Positions 26,741-35,500 of a stretch of DNA of 40,703 nt are shown here, one piece after another. Position numbers and translations under genes: made by a program. Source of the DNA: Aquiflexum sp. TKW24L (GTDB taxonomy: Bacteria > Bacteroidota > Bacteroidia > Cytophagales > Cyclobacteriaceae); assembly GCF_023502205.1 (NCBI RefSeq), contig NZ_JAMFLG010000039.1:1-40703 (forward strand), in the 5' to 3' direction. Numbering within the stretch: the first letter of the stretch is position 1; each line of letters begins with the position of its first letter. The notes beneath the pieces were generated by a model. It did no database searches. It was given only the letters and a program-made list of their open reading frames with translations, and was not told where the DNA came from.

Positions 26741-26789
26741 CACTCACAAAAGACAAAAGCGTAAGGTTTTTGTCAGATTTAATGAAATA

Positions 26790-26923
26790 ATGAGAGTGGC
26801 TTACCCGATAGCTTTTTCGAGCTAGTACATGGGTCGTTAACTTGAAAAATTGAATGCGAGAGTAGCTCATCCGCGATAGCTATCGGGAGGTAGAGAACAA
26901 ACCGTTTATTTGAAATATTGATT
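26790..26923 (+). pseudogene. Two tandem degenerate tRNA-Gly 5' fragments
   Basis: The 5' end of the functional tRNA-Gly (GCGAGAGTAGCTCA) recurs exactly at 26856-26869 and degenerately at about 26790-26803. After the D-arm start, each copy departs into a hairpin (CGATAGCTATCG at 26874-26885; TAGCT/AGCTA near 26808-26824). Both units end in a shared spacer (TTGAAAAATTGAAT versus TTGAAATATTGATT), giving a repeat period of 66 and 68 bp. Neither copy has an anticodon or T arm, so they cannot be functional tRNAs. Confidence 0.6.
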
Positions 26924-26996
<73 letters not shown>

Positions 26997-26997
26997 C

Positions 26998-27030
26998 AAA
27001 AAGCCCTTGCAGAAGGGCTTTGTTGTTTTT
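26998..27030 (+). terminator. Terminator between tRNA-Gly and tRNA-Leu
   Basis: AAGCCCTT (27001-27008) and AAGGGCTT (27013-27020) pair around GCAG, followed by a T-rich run. Confidence 0.75.
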
Positions 27031-27063
27031 GGTAATTTTGAAATCTCTAACAAGTTAGAGAAT

Positions 27064-27147
27064 GCCGGGATGGTGGAACAGGTAGACACGCAAGACTTAA
27101 AATCTTGTGAGAGCAATCTCGTGCGGGTTCGATTCCCGCTCCTGGTA
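27064..27147 (+). tRNA. tRNA-Leu (anticodon TAA)
   Basis: An 84-nt class II tRNA with acceptor GCCGGGA/TCCTGGT (two G-U pairs), anticodon stem CAAGA/TCTTG and loop CTTAAAA (anticodon 27098-27100), a long variable arm (GTGAGAGCAATCTCGT region) and T arm GCGGG-TTCGATT-CCCGC. CCA is not encoded. Confidence 0.96.
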
Positions 27148-27148
27148 C

Positions 27149-27179
27149 AAGCTTCGCTTTCAGCGGGGCTTTTTTTTTG
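27149..27179 (+). terminator. Terminator after tRNA-Leu
   Basis: AAGCTTCGCT (27149-27158) pairs with AGCGGGGCTT (27162-27171), including two G-U pairs, followed by a run of T. Confidence 0.75.
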
Positions 27180-27236
27180 CATTTTTTCCAAATTGTTTAA
27201 ATAACCATCATTAAGGTGTTTATAATTTTAACAAAA

Positions 27237-27260
27237 GGGGTATTTTTGAAAATATACCCC
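27237..27260 (+). promoter_or_regulatory. 24-bp palindrome over the -7 box of the S24 repressor gene
   Basis: GGGGTAT (27237-27243) and ATACCCC (27254-27260) are exact inverted arms; the two 12-bp halves match at 10 of 12 positions. TATTTTTG (27241-27248), a TAnnTTTG match, lies inside it, 42 nt before the ATG. This is the place for an autorepression operator of the repressor it precedes. Confidence 0.6.
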
Positions 27261-27290
27261 AATGTTTGGTTTCAGATAAAATAAATCAAG

Positions 27291-27986
27291 ATGCATCTAA
27301 GCTCTAACATAAAAATCCTGAGGAAGAAGAAATCCATTACCCAGGAAACGATGGCAGCATCTATCGGGATCAGTAGGTCCAAGCTTGCAGGCTATGAGCT
27401 GAACATCAACCCCCCTTTGGAAACGCTTCTTATGATTGCGGATTACCTTGGGGTATCTATTGATTTGCTTTTGAGAAAAAATCTGGAAGAACTTTCAGAA
27501 TTTAAATTGCGTGAATTGCTGGATACCGACCGTTTTTTGAAAGGTAAAAACCTTAGAATATTAGCAACAACAGTAGATGCTGAAGGAAAAGAACTGATCG
27601 AAGTGGTTTCCCAAAAAGTGAAAGCAAGTTATCTCGCCGGATTTTCAGATCCGGAATTTATCGGTGAGCTTCCACGGTTTACATTACCGTTTTTGCCGCA
27701 GGATAAAAAATACCGCGTTTTTCAGATTGATGGGGATTCGATGCTTCCCATCCCTGATGGGGCTTGGATTGTGTGCGAATATGTCGATGACTGGACGAGA
27801 ATCAAGGACGGAGAAAAATATGTGGTTTTGACCGATTCTGAAGGCATAACATTTAAAATTGCCTACAATATTGTTAAGGAAAATGAAAAATTATTACTTT
27901 GTTCTTCTAATCCGATATTCAAACCTTTTGAGGTCGATCTCAGGTCAATTAGGGAGGTCTGGAAGTTCCGACTGATGATTGTCTGA
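27291..27986 (+). CDS. XRE-family repressor with S24 (LexA/CI-like) peptidase domain
   Basis: A 231-aa two-domain repressor. Residues 6-60 are a lambda-type helix-turn-helix (TQETMAASIGISRSKLAGYE). Residues 112-230 are a LexA/UmuD-like peptidase with a possible self-cleavage bond Ala116-Gly117 (SYLAGFSD), catalytic Ser150 (GDSMLP) and Lys189 (TFKIAYN). It should therefore be inactivated by RecA-driven self-cleavage after DNA damage, as in LexA and CI. No polymerase (umuC/dinB) or phage gene is adjacent, so its regulon is unknown. A palindrome over its own promoter suggests autoregulation. Confidence 0.88.
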   Translation: MHLSSNIKILRKKKSITQETMAASIGISRSKLAGYELNINPPLETLLMIADYLGVSIDLLLRKNLEELSEFKLRELLDTDRFLKGKNLRILATTVDAEGKELIEVVSQKVKASYLAGFSDPEFIGELPRFTLPFLPQDKKYRVFQIDGDSMLPIPDGAWIVCEYVDDWTRIKDGEKYVVLTDSEGITFKIAYNIVKENEKLLLCSSNPIFKPFEVDLRSIREVWKFRLMIV

Positions 27987-28184
27987 ACCTTTTAAAGATT
28001 TTATTTTGAAAAACGTGCACATTTATTTTCTTTTTTTTATAAATTTCATATCGCCCAAATTTTAAATTGTTTTTTAAATAAAAGAGGATTTTGTAAGACA
28101 AAACAGGATTTAAATCGTTGTATGTCTAAGATTACGGGAATGTTTATTGACTAATGGAGTAATAACCTTAAACGATCAGTAAAT

Positions 28185-28670
28185 ATGAGAGACTTTGCGG
28201 TATTTGAAACCCCACTTGGGAATGTCAAGGCAGATGCCTGGGACGGATATTTAGTCAGTTTAAAATTTTCTGATCAAGATCCCACAGACGATTCGTTTGA
28301 TGGGATTTTGATGGATGTCTGGATTCAGCTTGGACTTTATTTCCAAGGGAAGCTCAAGACATTCGACGTTCCTGTTGCACTTGGTGGAACGGACTTCCAA
28401 CATAAGGTCTGGATGGAGGTAAATAAAATACCTTTTGGGCAGACTGTTTCTTACCAAAAAATCGCAAACAACCTAGGTAATCCACAAGCAGTAAGAGCAG
28501 TAGGAACTGCAGTCGGTGCAAATCCGATTTTGATTATGCTTCCTTGTCACAGGATCGTTGGACAGTTTGGTCAGCTTACAGGATATGCAGGAGGTCTTTG
28601 GAGAAAATCTAAATTACTTGAACTCGAACAAAAAGATAAAATCGGAAAACAAGTACAGCTCAATTTCTGA
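28185..28670 (+). CDS. ogt: Methylated-DNA--protein-cysteine methyltransferase
   Basis: Repairs O6-alkylguanine by transferring the alkyl group to its own cysteine. The 161-aa protein carries the active-site motif LPCHRIVG with Cys121, preceded by the DNA-binding recognition helix (NPQAVRAVGTAVGANP). It has the single-domain form without an Ada regulatory half. The 198-nt region upstream contains small inverted repeats (TTTTGT/ACAAAA at 28089-28103) but no clear promoter match. Confidence 0.94.
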   Translation: MRDFAVFETPLGNVKADAWDGYLVSLKFSDQDPTDDSFDGILMDVWIQLGLYFQGKLKTFDVPVALGGTDFQHKVWMEVNKIPFGQTVSYQKIANNLGNPQAVRAVGTAVGANPILIMLPCHRIVGQFGQLTGYAGGLWRKSKLLELEQKDKIGKQVQLNF

Positions 28671-28705
28671 TAATTTTGTTTTTGAGATTGAAGTGTATCA
28701 TTCAG

Positions 28706-28736
28706 GCCTGATTGGGAAACCTTTCAGGCTTTTCTT
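28706..28736 (+). terminator. Probable terminator after ogt
   Basis: GCCTGA (28706-28711) and TCAGGC (28724-28729) pair with a 12-nt loop, followed by a T-rich tract. Confidence 0.55.
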
Positions 28737-28800
28737 ATTTTTATCCCAATAATTCTATTCTTAAGTTTTCTAATCCTTCCTAATCTATTGCCAAGTATTC

Positions 28801-29256
28801 ATGGTCCAAATCATTGATTATTCCCCCGACCTCCAGCCTTATTTTGAAAAAATCAATAAAGCATGGGTTCAAAAGTATTTTTCATTAGAACCATTTGATA
28901 TTGAACAGCTCCTCAACCCCCAAGAGATTATCTTAAATAAGGGTGGAGCGATCATTTTTGCCAAGGAAGGAGAGGAAATAATAGGTACGGTAGGGCTTTC
29001 CAAATCAGCAGAAGGAATATTTGAAATGATAAAAATGGCCGTTATCCCTCAAGCCCAAGGTAGAAAAGTTGGCCAGTTACTAGCCACCTCAATTTTGGAT
29101 AAGGCTAAAACTATGGGAGCCAAAAAGGTCGTCCTTTATTCCAATACCAAATTGGAAGCTGCATTGAACTTGTACCGGAAGTTTGGATTCAAAGAAACAC
29201 CTCCCGAATGTGGAAAGTATGGAAGGTGCGACATCAAAATGGAAATCGATTTGTGA
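28801..29256 (+). CDS. GNAT-family N-acetyltransferase
   Basis: A 151-aa acetyl-CoA-dependent acetyltransferase. Motif A is clear (EMIKMAVIPQAQGRKVGQLL: beta-4 strand, then the Q/R-x-x-G-x-G/A pyrophosphate loop, residues about 74-93), followed by motif B (LYRKFGFKETPP). The substrate is unknown and no neighbour points to one. The next gene is separated by an 8-bp tandem repeat. Confidence 0.88.
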   Translation: MVQIIDYSPDLQPYFEKINKAWVQKYFSLEPFDIEQLLNPQEIILNKGGAIIFAKEGEEIIGTVGLSKSAEGIFEMIKMAVIPQAQGRKVGQLLATSILDKAKTMGAKKVVLYSNTKLEAALNLYRKFGFKETPPECGKYGRCDIKMEIDL

Positions 29257-29301
29257 TGGAAAAAATCCTTTGAGGTGACAATTTAAGAGAAACCTAAAAT
29301 T

Positions 29302-29341
29302 TTCCAATTTTCCAATCTTCCAATCCCCCAATCTTCCAATT
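29302..29341. repeat. Five tandem 8-bp units (consensus TTCCAATC)
   Basis: Units start at 29302, 29310, 29318, 29326 and 29334. Four read TTCCAATY and the fourth reads CCCCAATC. It is a short in-phase microsatellite in the GNAT-queE spacer. Confidence 0.9.
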
Positions 29342-29374
29342 TCTCTCATCCTTAGCATTCTTCCCTTTTTACCC

Positions 29375-29382
29375 TACCTTTG
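29375..29382 (+). promoter_or_regulatory. Probable -7 element of the queE promoter
   Basis: TACCTTTG matches TAnnTTTG. The predicted start near 29389 would place the riboswitch-like stem about 20 nt into the leader. No clear -33 TTTG is seen. Confidence 0.4.
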
Positions 29383-29407
29383 CAGACCAAAAATCAATAA
29401 TAAATCC

Positions 29408-29441
29408 AGCGGTTCAATTACCCGCTTCATCAAAAATTATG
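29408..29441 (+). promoter_or_regulatory. Candidate preQ1-I-type riboswitch overlapping the queE start
   Basis: A 5-bp stem AGCGG (29408-29412) / CCGCT (29422-29426) encloses the loop TTCAATTAC, followed by an A-rich tail whose ATT (29436-29438) can pair with loop AAT (29416-29418), forming an H-type pseudoknot that ends on the ATG. The G-TTC loop start, the terminal loop C and the A-rich tail resemble class I preQ1 aptamers. The loop is shorter than in the Bacillus example. Confidence 0.5.
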
Positions 29442-30068
29442 GAAAATACCAAATTACAAGTTTCGGAAGGAACGATGCTTCCTGTAATGGAAGCTTTTTA
29501 CACCATTCAGGGAGAAGGGACGTTTTCTGGAAGTCCTTCTTACTTTATCAGACTCGGAGGCTGTGATGTAGGGTGCGTGTGGTGCGATGTCAAAGAATCA
29601 TGGGAAGCGGAAAAATGGCCTATACTTTCTGTGGAATCCATCGTCAATCAAGCTATGACCTTTCCCGGCCGAACAGTGGTAATCACAGGAGGAGAACCTT
29701 TGATGTATAAGCTCGGTCCATTGACTGCGACGCTTAAGAAAAATGGATTCAGGATACACATAGAAACATCGGGAGCACATCCTTTTTCGGGAATATTTGA
29801 TTGGGTCTGTTTTTCCCCAAAAAAATTCAAAAAACCCCATCCAAGTATTTACGATAAAGCTGATGAATTGAAAGTCATAGCCTATCATAACTCGGATTTT
29901 TTATTTGCGGAGGAGCATGCTGCCAAGGTAAAATCTACCTGTCAAAAACTGTTACAACCCGAGTGGAGCAAAAGAGAAACCATGACAAATAGGGTCATTG
30001 ACTATGTAAAAACCAACCCAAATTGGAAAATCTCGTTGCAAACACATAAATTTATGGATATCCCATAA
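29439..30068 (+). CDS. queE: 7-carboxy-7-deazaguanine synthase
   Basis: A radical-SAM enzyme making 7-carboxy-7-deazaguanine from 6-carboxytetrahydropterin on the path to preQ0, preQ1 and queuosine. The 209-aa protein opens with the QueE substrate segment EAFYTIQGEGTFSGSPSYFIRL and the cluster motif C-x3-C-x2-C (Cys42, Cys46, Cys49 in GGCDVGCVWCD). A glycine-rich SAM motif VVITGGEPLM follows. A preQ1-riboswitch-like structure directly before the ATG supports regulation by the pathway product. No other que gene is adjacent; the OmpA-like gene starts 3 nt later. Confidence 0.94.
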   Translation: MENTKLQVSEGTMLPVMEAFYTIQGEGTFSGSPSYFIRLGGCDVGCVWCDVKESWEAEKWPILSVESIVNQAMTFPGRTVVITGGEPLMYKLGPLTATLKKNGFRIHIETSGAHPFSGIFDWVCFSPKKFKKPHPSIYDKADELKVIAYHNSDFLFAEEHAAKVKSTCQKLLQPEWSKRETMTNRVIDYVKTNPNWKISLQTHKFMDIP

Positions 30069-30071
30069 CCC

Positions 30072-31991
30072 ATGAAGATAAGCCTTCTTAGTTTAGCTCT
30101 GTTTTTTTTCATATCTCTATCATTTGGTCAGGGCTATTCCATCATTGACAATAAGGCGATCAAAATGCATCAGGAAGGCGATGAATTGGTACAGAAACGG
30201 ATGTATGACGAAGCTTTAGAAAAGTACAAAGCCTCCATCCAAAGGGAGGCTGGTTTCTTGGAATCATACATCAAATGGGGGAGAATCCTGTTGACCAAAG
30301 GAAAACCCCAAGAAGCAATTGAAGTGGCGGAAAAGGGAGAGGCTAGGGCCCGTCAGGCAAAAAACCAGATTAAAGGCGAATTCAAATGGCTCAAAGTCCA
30401 TTGCTACCTTGCCATGGGAAGATTTGGAGAGGCTTTGGCAGAATTTGAGGGCGCAAATCCACTGCTCGACCAAAGTTTCAAACAGCGGATAGATTATAGG
30501 GAAACAGAAAGTCAGATGAGGTTCATCGGAGAGCAACTCGAAAAGTCCCTTTCCATAAAAAAGGAAAAGCTTCCGGAACCTTTAAATCAATTTTCACTAC
30601 AGTATTTTCCTGTACTGACTGCCGACAGCAAGAAAATTATTTTTGTCAAGAGAGACGGACTGAAGAATTTCGAACACGAAGATTTATTCATCAGCCGGTT
30701 TTCGGAAGAAGACAGCCTTTGGTCTGAACCGGAAAGTATTTCCAATACCATCAATACCAATTACAATGAGGGAACCTGTACCATATCTGCTGATGGGAAA
30801 ATCCTGATTTTTTCTTCCTGCGAGACGCCTGATTCATTGGGAGATTGTGATCTCTATATCGCCTATAAGATCAATGATGCCTGGCAAAGACCTTCAAATA
30901 TGGGGAAATCAGTGAATTCTCGATTTTGGGATTCACAGCCCTCTTTATCTGCTGATGGACGGATCCTGTTTTTTTCCTCTAATAGAAGGGGAGGTTTTGG
31001 AGGAAGGGACCTTTGGTATTCACTACGGATGCCAAACGGGGGTTGGTCTGAAGCCAAAAACCTTGGTTCTTTGGTTAACACTCCAAAAGATGAGGTTTCT
31101 CCTTTTATATATTTCAACAATGAAATCTTGTTTTTTGCGTCGAATGGTCACAGGGGTTTTGGAGGACAGGATATTTTTGTTTCTAGGGTGGAAAATGGAG
31201 TTTTTACCACTCCCGAGAACCTCGGCTATCCGATCAATGATCATTTGGATCAGTTTTCACTTTTTATTACCGCCCAAAGAGATTATGCCTATTATACAGA
31301 GAACACCTTCAACGAAAGTAAGGAGGAGCGTTCCTACCTCTACAAATTCAAGTTCCCTGAGGAAATTTCCCTCGGTGAAAACTTGATTGTCACCCAGGGA
31401 AAGGTATTCAACAGCAAAACCGGCGAACCGGTAGACGCTAGACTATCGCTTGTAAGCCTTAGCAATGACAGTACCCTCTATGAATTCCGATCAGATGGCA
31501 AAACAGGAGAATTTATGATGCTCTATCCTGACAAATCTTTTTCCGGACTTTATGTAGAAAAAGAAGGATACCTTCCAAAAATCTATAACGTGGACAGAGA
31601 TAACCTCAAAAACCAAAAAGAACTTCAAGTATCTTTGATGCCCATCGCTCCCGGAGAGGAATTCGTTTTTGAAAACATATTTTTTGATTTAGACAAGTCG
31701 GATCTCAAACCTGAATCTTCCAGCTCTTTAAAAAGACTTCATAATTTTTTGCTTGAAAACCCTAAAGTGGTCATTACCATCATCGGTCATACCGATAATC
31801 AAGGCACCCCTGCTTATAATGAAAATCTAAGCTTAAGAAGAGCAGAAAGCGTCAAAAGGTTTTTGATTGAAAAAGGAGTACCCGAAAATCGGGTGGCTAC
31901 GGAGGGAAAAGGAGACCGTATCCCGATACGTCCAAACGATACCGCTGAAAATAAGGCCCTCAACAGGAGGGTAACCATCTCGATTAAATAA
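30072..31991 (+). CDS. OmpA-family protein with TPR and PD40 (WD40-like) repeats
   Basis: A 639-aa envelope protein. In order: signal peptide (ending LSFGQ), TPR-like helices (about 30-140), several PD40 beta-propeller blades (each with an S-ADG or ..FFSS.R.GGFGG.D.. pattern, about 185-400), a carboxypeptidase-regulatory-like domain (about 445-525) and a C-terminal OmpA peptidoglycan-binding domain (FENIFFDLDKSDLKPESS to NRRVTISIK, about 535-639). Such proteins in Bacteroidota anchor the envelope to peptidoglycan, and related ones work with gliding and type IX secretion. A specific role is not shown here. It lies 3 nt after queE, without functional connection. Confidence 0.88.
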   Translation: MKISLLSLALFFFISLSFGQGYSIIDNKAIKMHQEGDELVQKRMYDEALEKYKASIQREAGFLESYIKWGRILLTKGKPQEAIEVAEKGEARARQAKNQIKGEFKWLKVHCYLAMGRFGEALAEFEGANPLLDQSFKQRIDYRETESQMRFIGEQLEKSLSIKKEKLPEPLNQFSLQYFPVLTADSKKIIFVKRDGLKNFEHEDLFISRFSEEDSLWSEPESISNTINTNYNEGTCTISADGKILIFSSCETPDSLGDCDLYIAYKINDAWQRPSNMGKSVNSRFWDSQPSLSADGRILFFSSNRRGGFGGRDLWYSLRMPNGGWSEAKNLGSLVNTPKDEVSPFIYFNNEILFFASNGHRGFGGQDIFVSRVENGVFTTPENLGYPINDHLDQFSLFITAQRDYAYYTENTFNESKEERSYLYKFKFPEEISLGENLIVTQGKVFNSKTGEPVDARLSLVSLSNDSTLYEFRSDGKTGEFMMLYPDKSFSGLYVEKEGYLPKIYNVDRDNLKNQKELQVSLMPIAPGEEFVFENIFFDLDKSDLKPESSSSLKRLHNFLLENPKVVITIIGHTDNQGTPAYNENLSLRRAESVKRFLIEKGVPENRVATEGKGDRIPIRPNDTAENKALNRRVTISIK

Positions 31992-32540
31992 TAACTAATA
32001 TGATTTGTAATGTTTAGGTTATATGTCTATACATTATTTTTAAGAATGATTCAATGACTTATTAAAATTTTGATATTTTTTGATAATTTGATATAAATAC
32101 CTGTTTTGAGTAAGTTTTCGGTATTTTATATTGACAAAGAATCTTTTATTAAAACAAAGGTTAAAATTAGAAAAATTTTATAATTTATTATTAAAAGTAT
32201 ATCTATTACCTAATTACCAAAACTATATTTTATATTATCTCATTTTAATTATTATTGAAAATAAAAGAATGAACCGATGCTTTTTTTATCCTTATGAAAA
32301 TAATGTTAACAAAAGTTAAAAATAATTTTATTTCGTTAACCCCCAGATAATAGCCCAAAATATCCTAACCTATTGGGTTAAATACTATTTGTATAAATTT
32401 AAATTTTATTTTTTGTAAAAAATCAAAATTTTATTAACCCATAGTTCAGTTGCCACATATGTAAATTTTTTAAATGATTTTGGATTATCCGAGGTTAATG
32501 GATAAAATTGGACAATCGTTATAAACCAAAAAAATAAATT
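31992..32540. other. Long A/T-rich spacer upstream of susC
   Basis: About 550 nt without a credible gene. It contains repeated TTAACC-type elements in both orientations (32336, 32366, 32376 and 32434 areas; GGGTTAA 32375-32381 and TTAACCC 32434-32440) and an inverted repeat TTATCC (32485-32490) / GGATAA (32500-32505) about 35 nt before the susC ATG. Promoter-like boxes TATTTTTTG and TACTATTTG are each one base longer than consensus. I read it as a regulatory leader. Confidence 0.5.
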
Positions 32541-35500
32541 ATGAAGAAAGTTTTACTTCTAGGACTAATGCTTCTTTTCGTAGGTGCAGCAGCATTTGCG
32601 CAAGGTCGTGTAGTGACTGGAACGGTGACATCCGGCGAAGACCGTCTGCCGTTACCAGGTGCTTCAGTTTTGGTGAAAGGTACTACAATCGGTGCAGCCA
32701 CCGATTTGGATGGTAAATTTTCACTCAATGTACCAGATGGCAGAAATGTCCTGGTAATCAGTTTCACTGGTTTTGTTGACCAAGAGATTTCCCTTGGCAA
32801 TAGAACTCAGATTGTTATTGAATTGCAACCCGACATTTCGAGTTTGGGAGAAGTAATCGTAACCGGTTATGGAACCACTCCAAAAAGGGAAGTAACAGGT
32901 GCAGTATCTTCTGTAAAAGGAGATGTGATTGCAAATCTTCCTTTGCAATCATTTGACAGAGCCTTACAAGGTAGAGCGGCAGGTGTACAGGTAAGATCTG
33001 CAAATGGTCTTCCGGGCGGTGCGGTCAATATCCGTATCAGAGGTGTAGGCTCCATCAATGCTGGTAATGAACCATTGTTTATTATAGATGGTGTTCAATT
33101 AAACAACCAGTCTAATGCTTCATTTACCCAATCCAACCCGCTTGCTTTCTTAAACCCTAATGACATCGAGTCAATGGAAATCCTGAAAGATGCTGCTTCT
33201 GCTGCTATCTACGGCTCTCAGGCTGCCAACGGTGTTGTGATTATCACAACCAAAAGAGGAAAGCAGGGAAAAGCAAGATTTGAATTCAATGCCTTCGGTG
33301 GCCAAACACAGCCGATGAAATATTTGGATGTCTTGGGAGGTTCCGAATGGTACAATATGAGGAAGGAAGCATGGATAAATTCAGGTAATGCGCTTCCTGA
33401 AGCAAATACCCTAAGTAATATGGCCCGCTTGCCTGCAAACTGGCAAACCTTAACTGCGGCTGATCTTGATGCTATTGGTCAAGGACTACAAACCTATGAT
33501 TGGCAAAGAGAAGTAATGGGAACAGGAAAAATTCAAAATTATGAATTGTCAGTTTCAGGTGGAGATGACAAGACTACTTTCTTCCTTTCAGGTTCATACA
33601 ACTACCAGGAATCATCTTTCAAGCCTGTTGATTTTGAAAGAGGAACAGTAAGGTTGGCATTGTCACATCAAGCCACCCCAAGATTGAATATTGAAACAAG
33701 TATCAACTTGTCTACTTTCCAACAAAATATTCCTTTTGCCGTAGGTGGTGCATTCTTAGGTAACCCTGCATTCTCCTCATCAGCTGTGCTTCCTCACAAT
33801 CCAATCTACAACGAGGACGGAACTTTCAACACTGCAATAGGTGGAGTTTTGGGACAAAATGTTGTTTTGGTGAATGCTTATAACTCAGGTTTACAAAGGA
33901 CCAACACTGTGGTTGGTAACATTGTAGCTAACTACAAAATTCTAGACAACTTGGTATTCAGGTCCTTATTTGGTCTGGATTACAGGTTGCTACAGGGTGA
34001 ATCATACAGGGATCCTAGGACTCCTGATGGTGCCGGTGTTGTGGGTAGAGCTTCTGAACAGTCTGACTGGAGAACAAGATTTATCACTACCCAGACTTTG
34101 AACTGGAACAAAACCTTCAATTCAGTACACAACGTGTCAGGGATCTTCGGTTTGGAATATGTTTCTGAGACTAGACAAGGTCTTTCAGGTGCAGGGATCG
34201 GTTTTCCTACATTCCAATTCAGAACAATTCAATCCTCAGCCACTCCGGAATCAATTTCGGGTTTCTGGACAGGTTATAAAAGAGCTGGTGCTTTCATCTC
34301 AGGAAGCTATGATTATAAGAAGAAATATTTGGCAACAATTACTGCCCGATACGATGGATCTTCCAGATTTGGTGCCAATAACCAATTTGGTTTGTTCCCA
34401 TCCATCAGAGTAGGTTGGAATATCGTAGAGGAAAGCTTCCTGAAAAATAGTGAGGCTGTGTCTGACTTGAAATTGAGAGCTTCTTATGGAAAGACCGGTA
34501 ATGATCAGATTGGAAACTTCGCAGCTAGAGGACTTTACGGTGGTGGAGGTAACTATGCCGGTCAGGCAGGTATCAGACCTAGTTCACTTGCTAACCTTAA
34601 CCTCGGTTGGGAATCTAACGTGACTTTTAACCTAGGTCTTGATTATGGTTTCTTAAGCAACAGAATCACAGGTTCATTAGATGTATTTGACAGAAGAACC
34701 AGAGATTTGCTTTTGGATCAGCCAATTATATGGACCAATGGTTTTAGTGACATAGCCAATAATGTGGGTGAATTGCAGAATAAAGGTATTGAGTTTGAAG
34801 TTTCTACCATCAACATCGACAAAGGTGGTTTCAGATGGAACACTTCCTTCAACTTCACCTATATCAAAAACCAGATTATCAGCCTGTATGATGATTTACA
34901 ATTCCTTCCTGCTAATCCGGGACTTGCTGTAGGGCAACCTGTTGGAAATCCTCAAAATGATGGCGTTGCAGCACCAGGTTCCTTTTTTGCGGCGACTTAT
35001 GCCGGGGTCAATCCTGCAACAGGACGTCCAATGTGGTATGATATCAATGGAAACATCACCTATTTGCCATTGGCAGCTGACAGACAATATCAAGGTTCTA
35101 ACTTGGCCACCACATTCGGAGGTTTGAACAACACCTTTTTCTATAAAGGATTTGAATTGACTGCATTCTTTACTTATGAATATGGTGCTGTAGTCACTGA
35201 CGGTCAGTACTCTTTCTTAAGAGAAAATGGTACACGTCTTACTTTGAACGCTTTAAGAGAAGTCCATGACAGAAGATGGACTACTCCGGGTCAGATCACA
35301 GATATTCCTCGAAACCTGACTACAAATGCAGGAAATGAGGCAAGAGGTGCAGGTCGAAATTCCGGTTCTGCAGGTCTTTTGAAAGCAGACTTTATCAGAT
35401 TAGCTCAGCTGACATTTGCCTATAGTTTCAGCCCGACATTGGTAAGAAATCTTGGATTGACAAGAGCGAGAATTTATGCACAGGGATTGAACCTTTGGAC

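Noticed and set aside
27193-27200. TTGTTTAA upstream of the S24 repressor as a fourth CarH box
   Set aside because: A single 8-mer in A/T-rich DNA, far from a promoter core and not clustered; chance is enough to explain it.
27064-27986. Prophage or integrated element at tRNA-Leu because of the CI-like repressor
   Set aside because: No integrase, no repeat of the tRNA 3' end downstream, and housekeeping genes follow at once.
29089-29358. Antisense open frame over the 8-bp repeat with a repetitive GRLGDWKIG protein
   Set aside because: It is produced by translating the tandem repeat and the antisense of the GNAT gene; there is no independent support.
32131-32319. 62-codon open frame in the A/T-rich spacer before susC
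   Set aside because: Composition is Leu/Ile/Tyr/Asn-rich as expected from random A/T-rich DNA, with no start signal or recognisable family.
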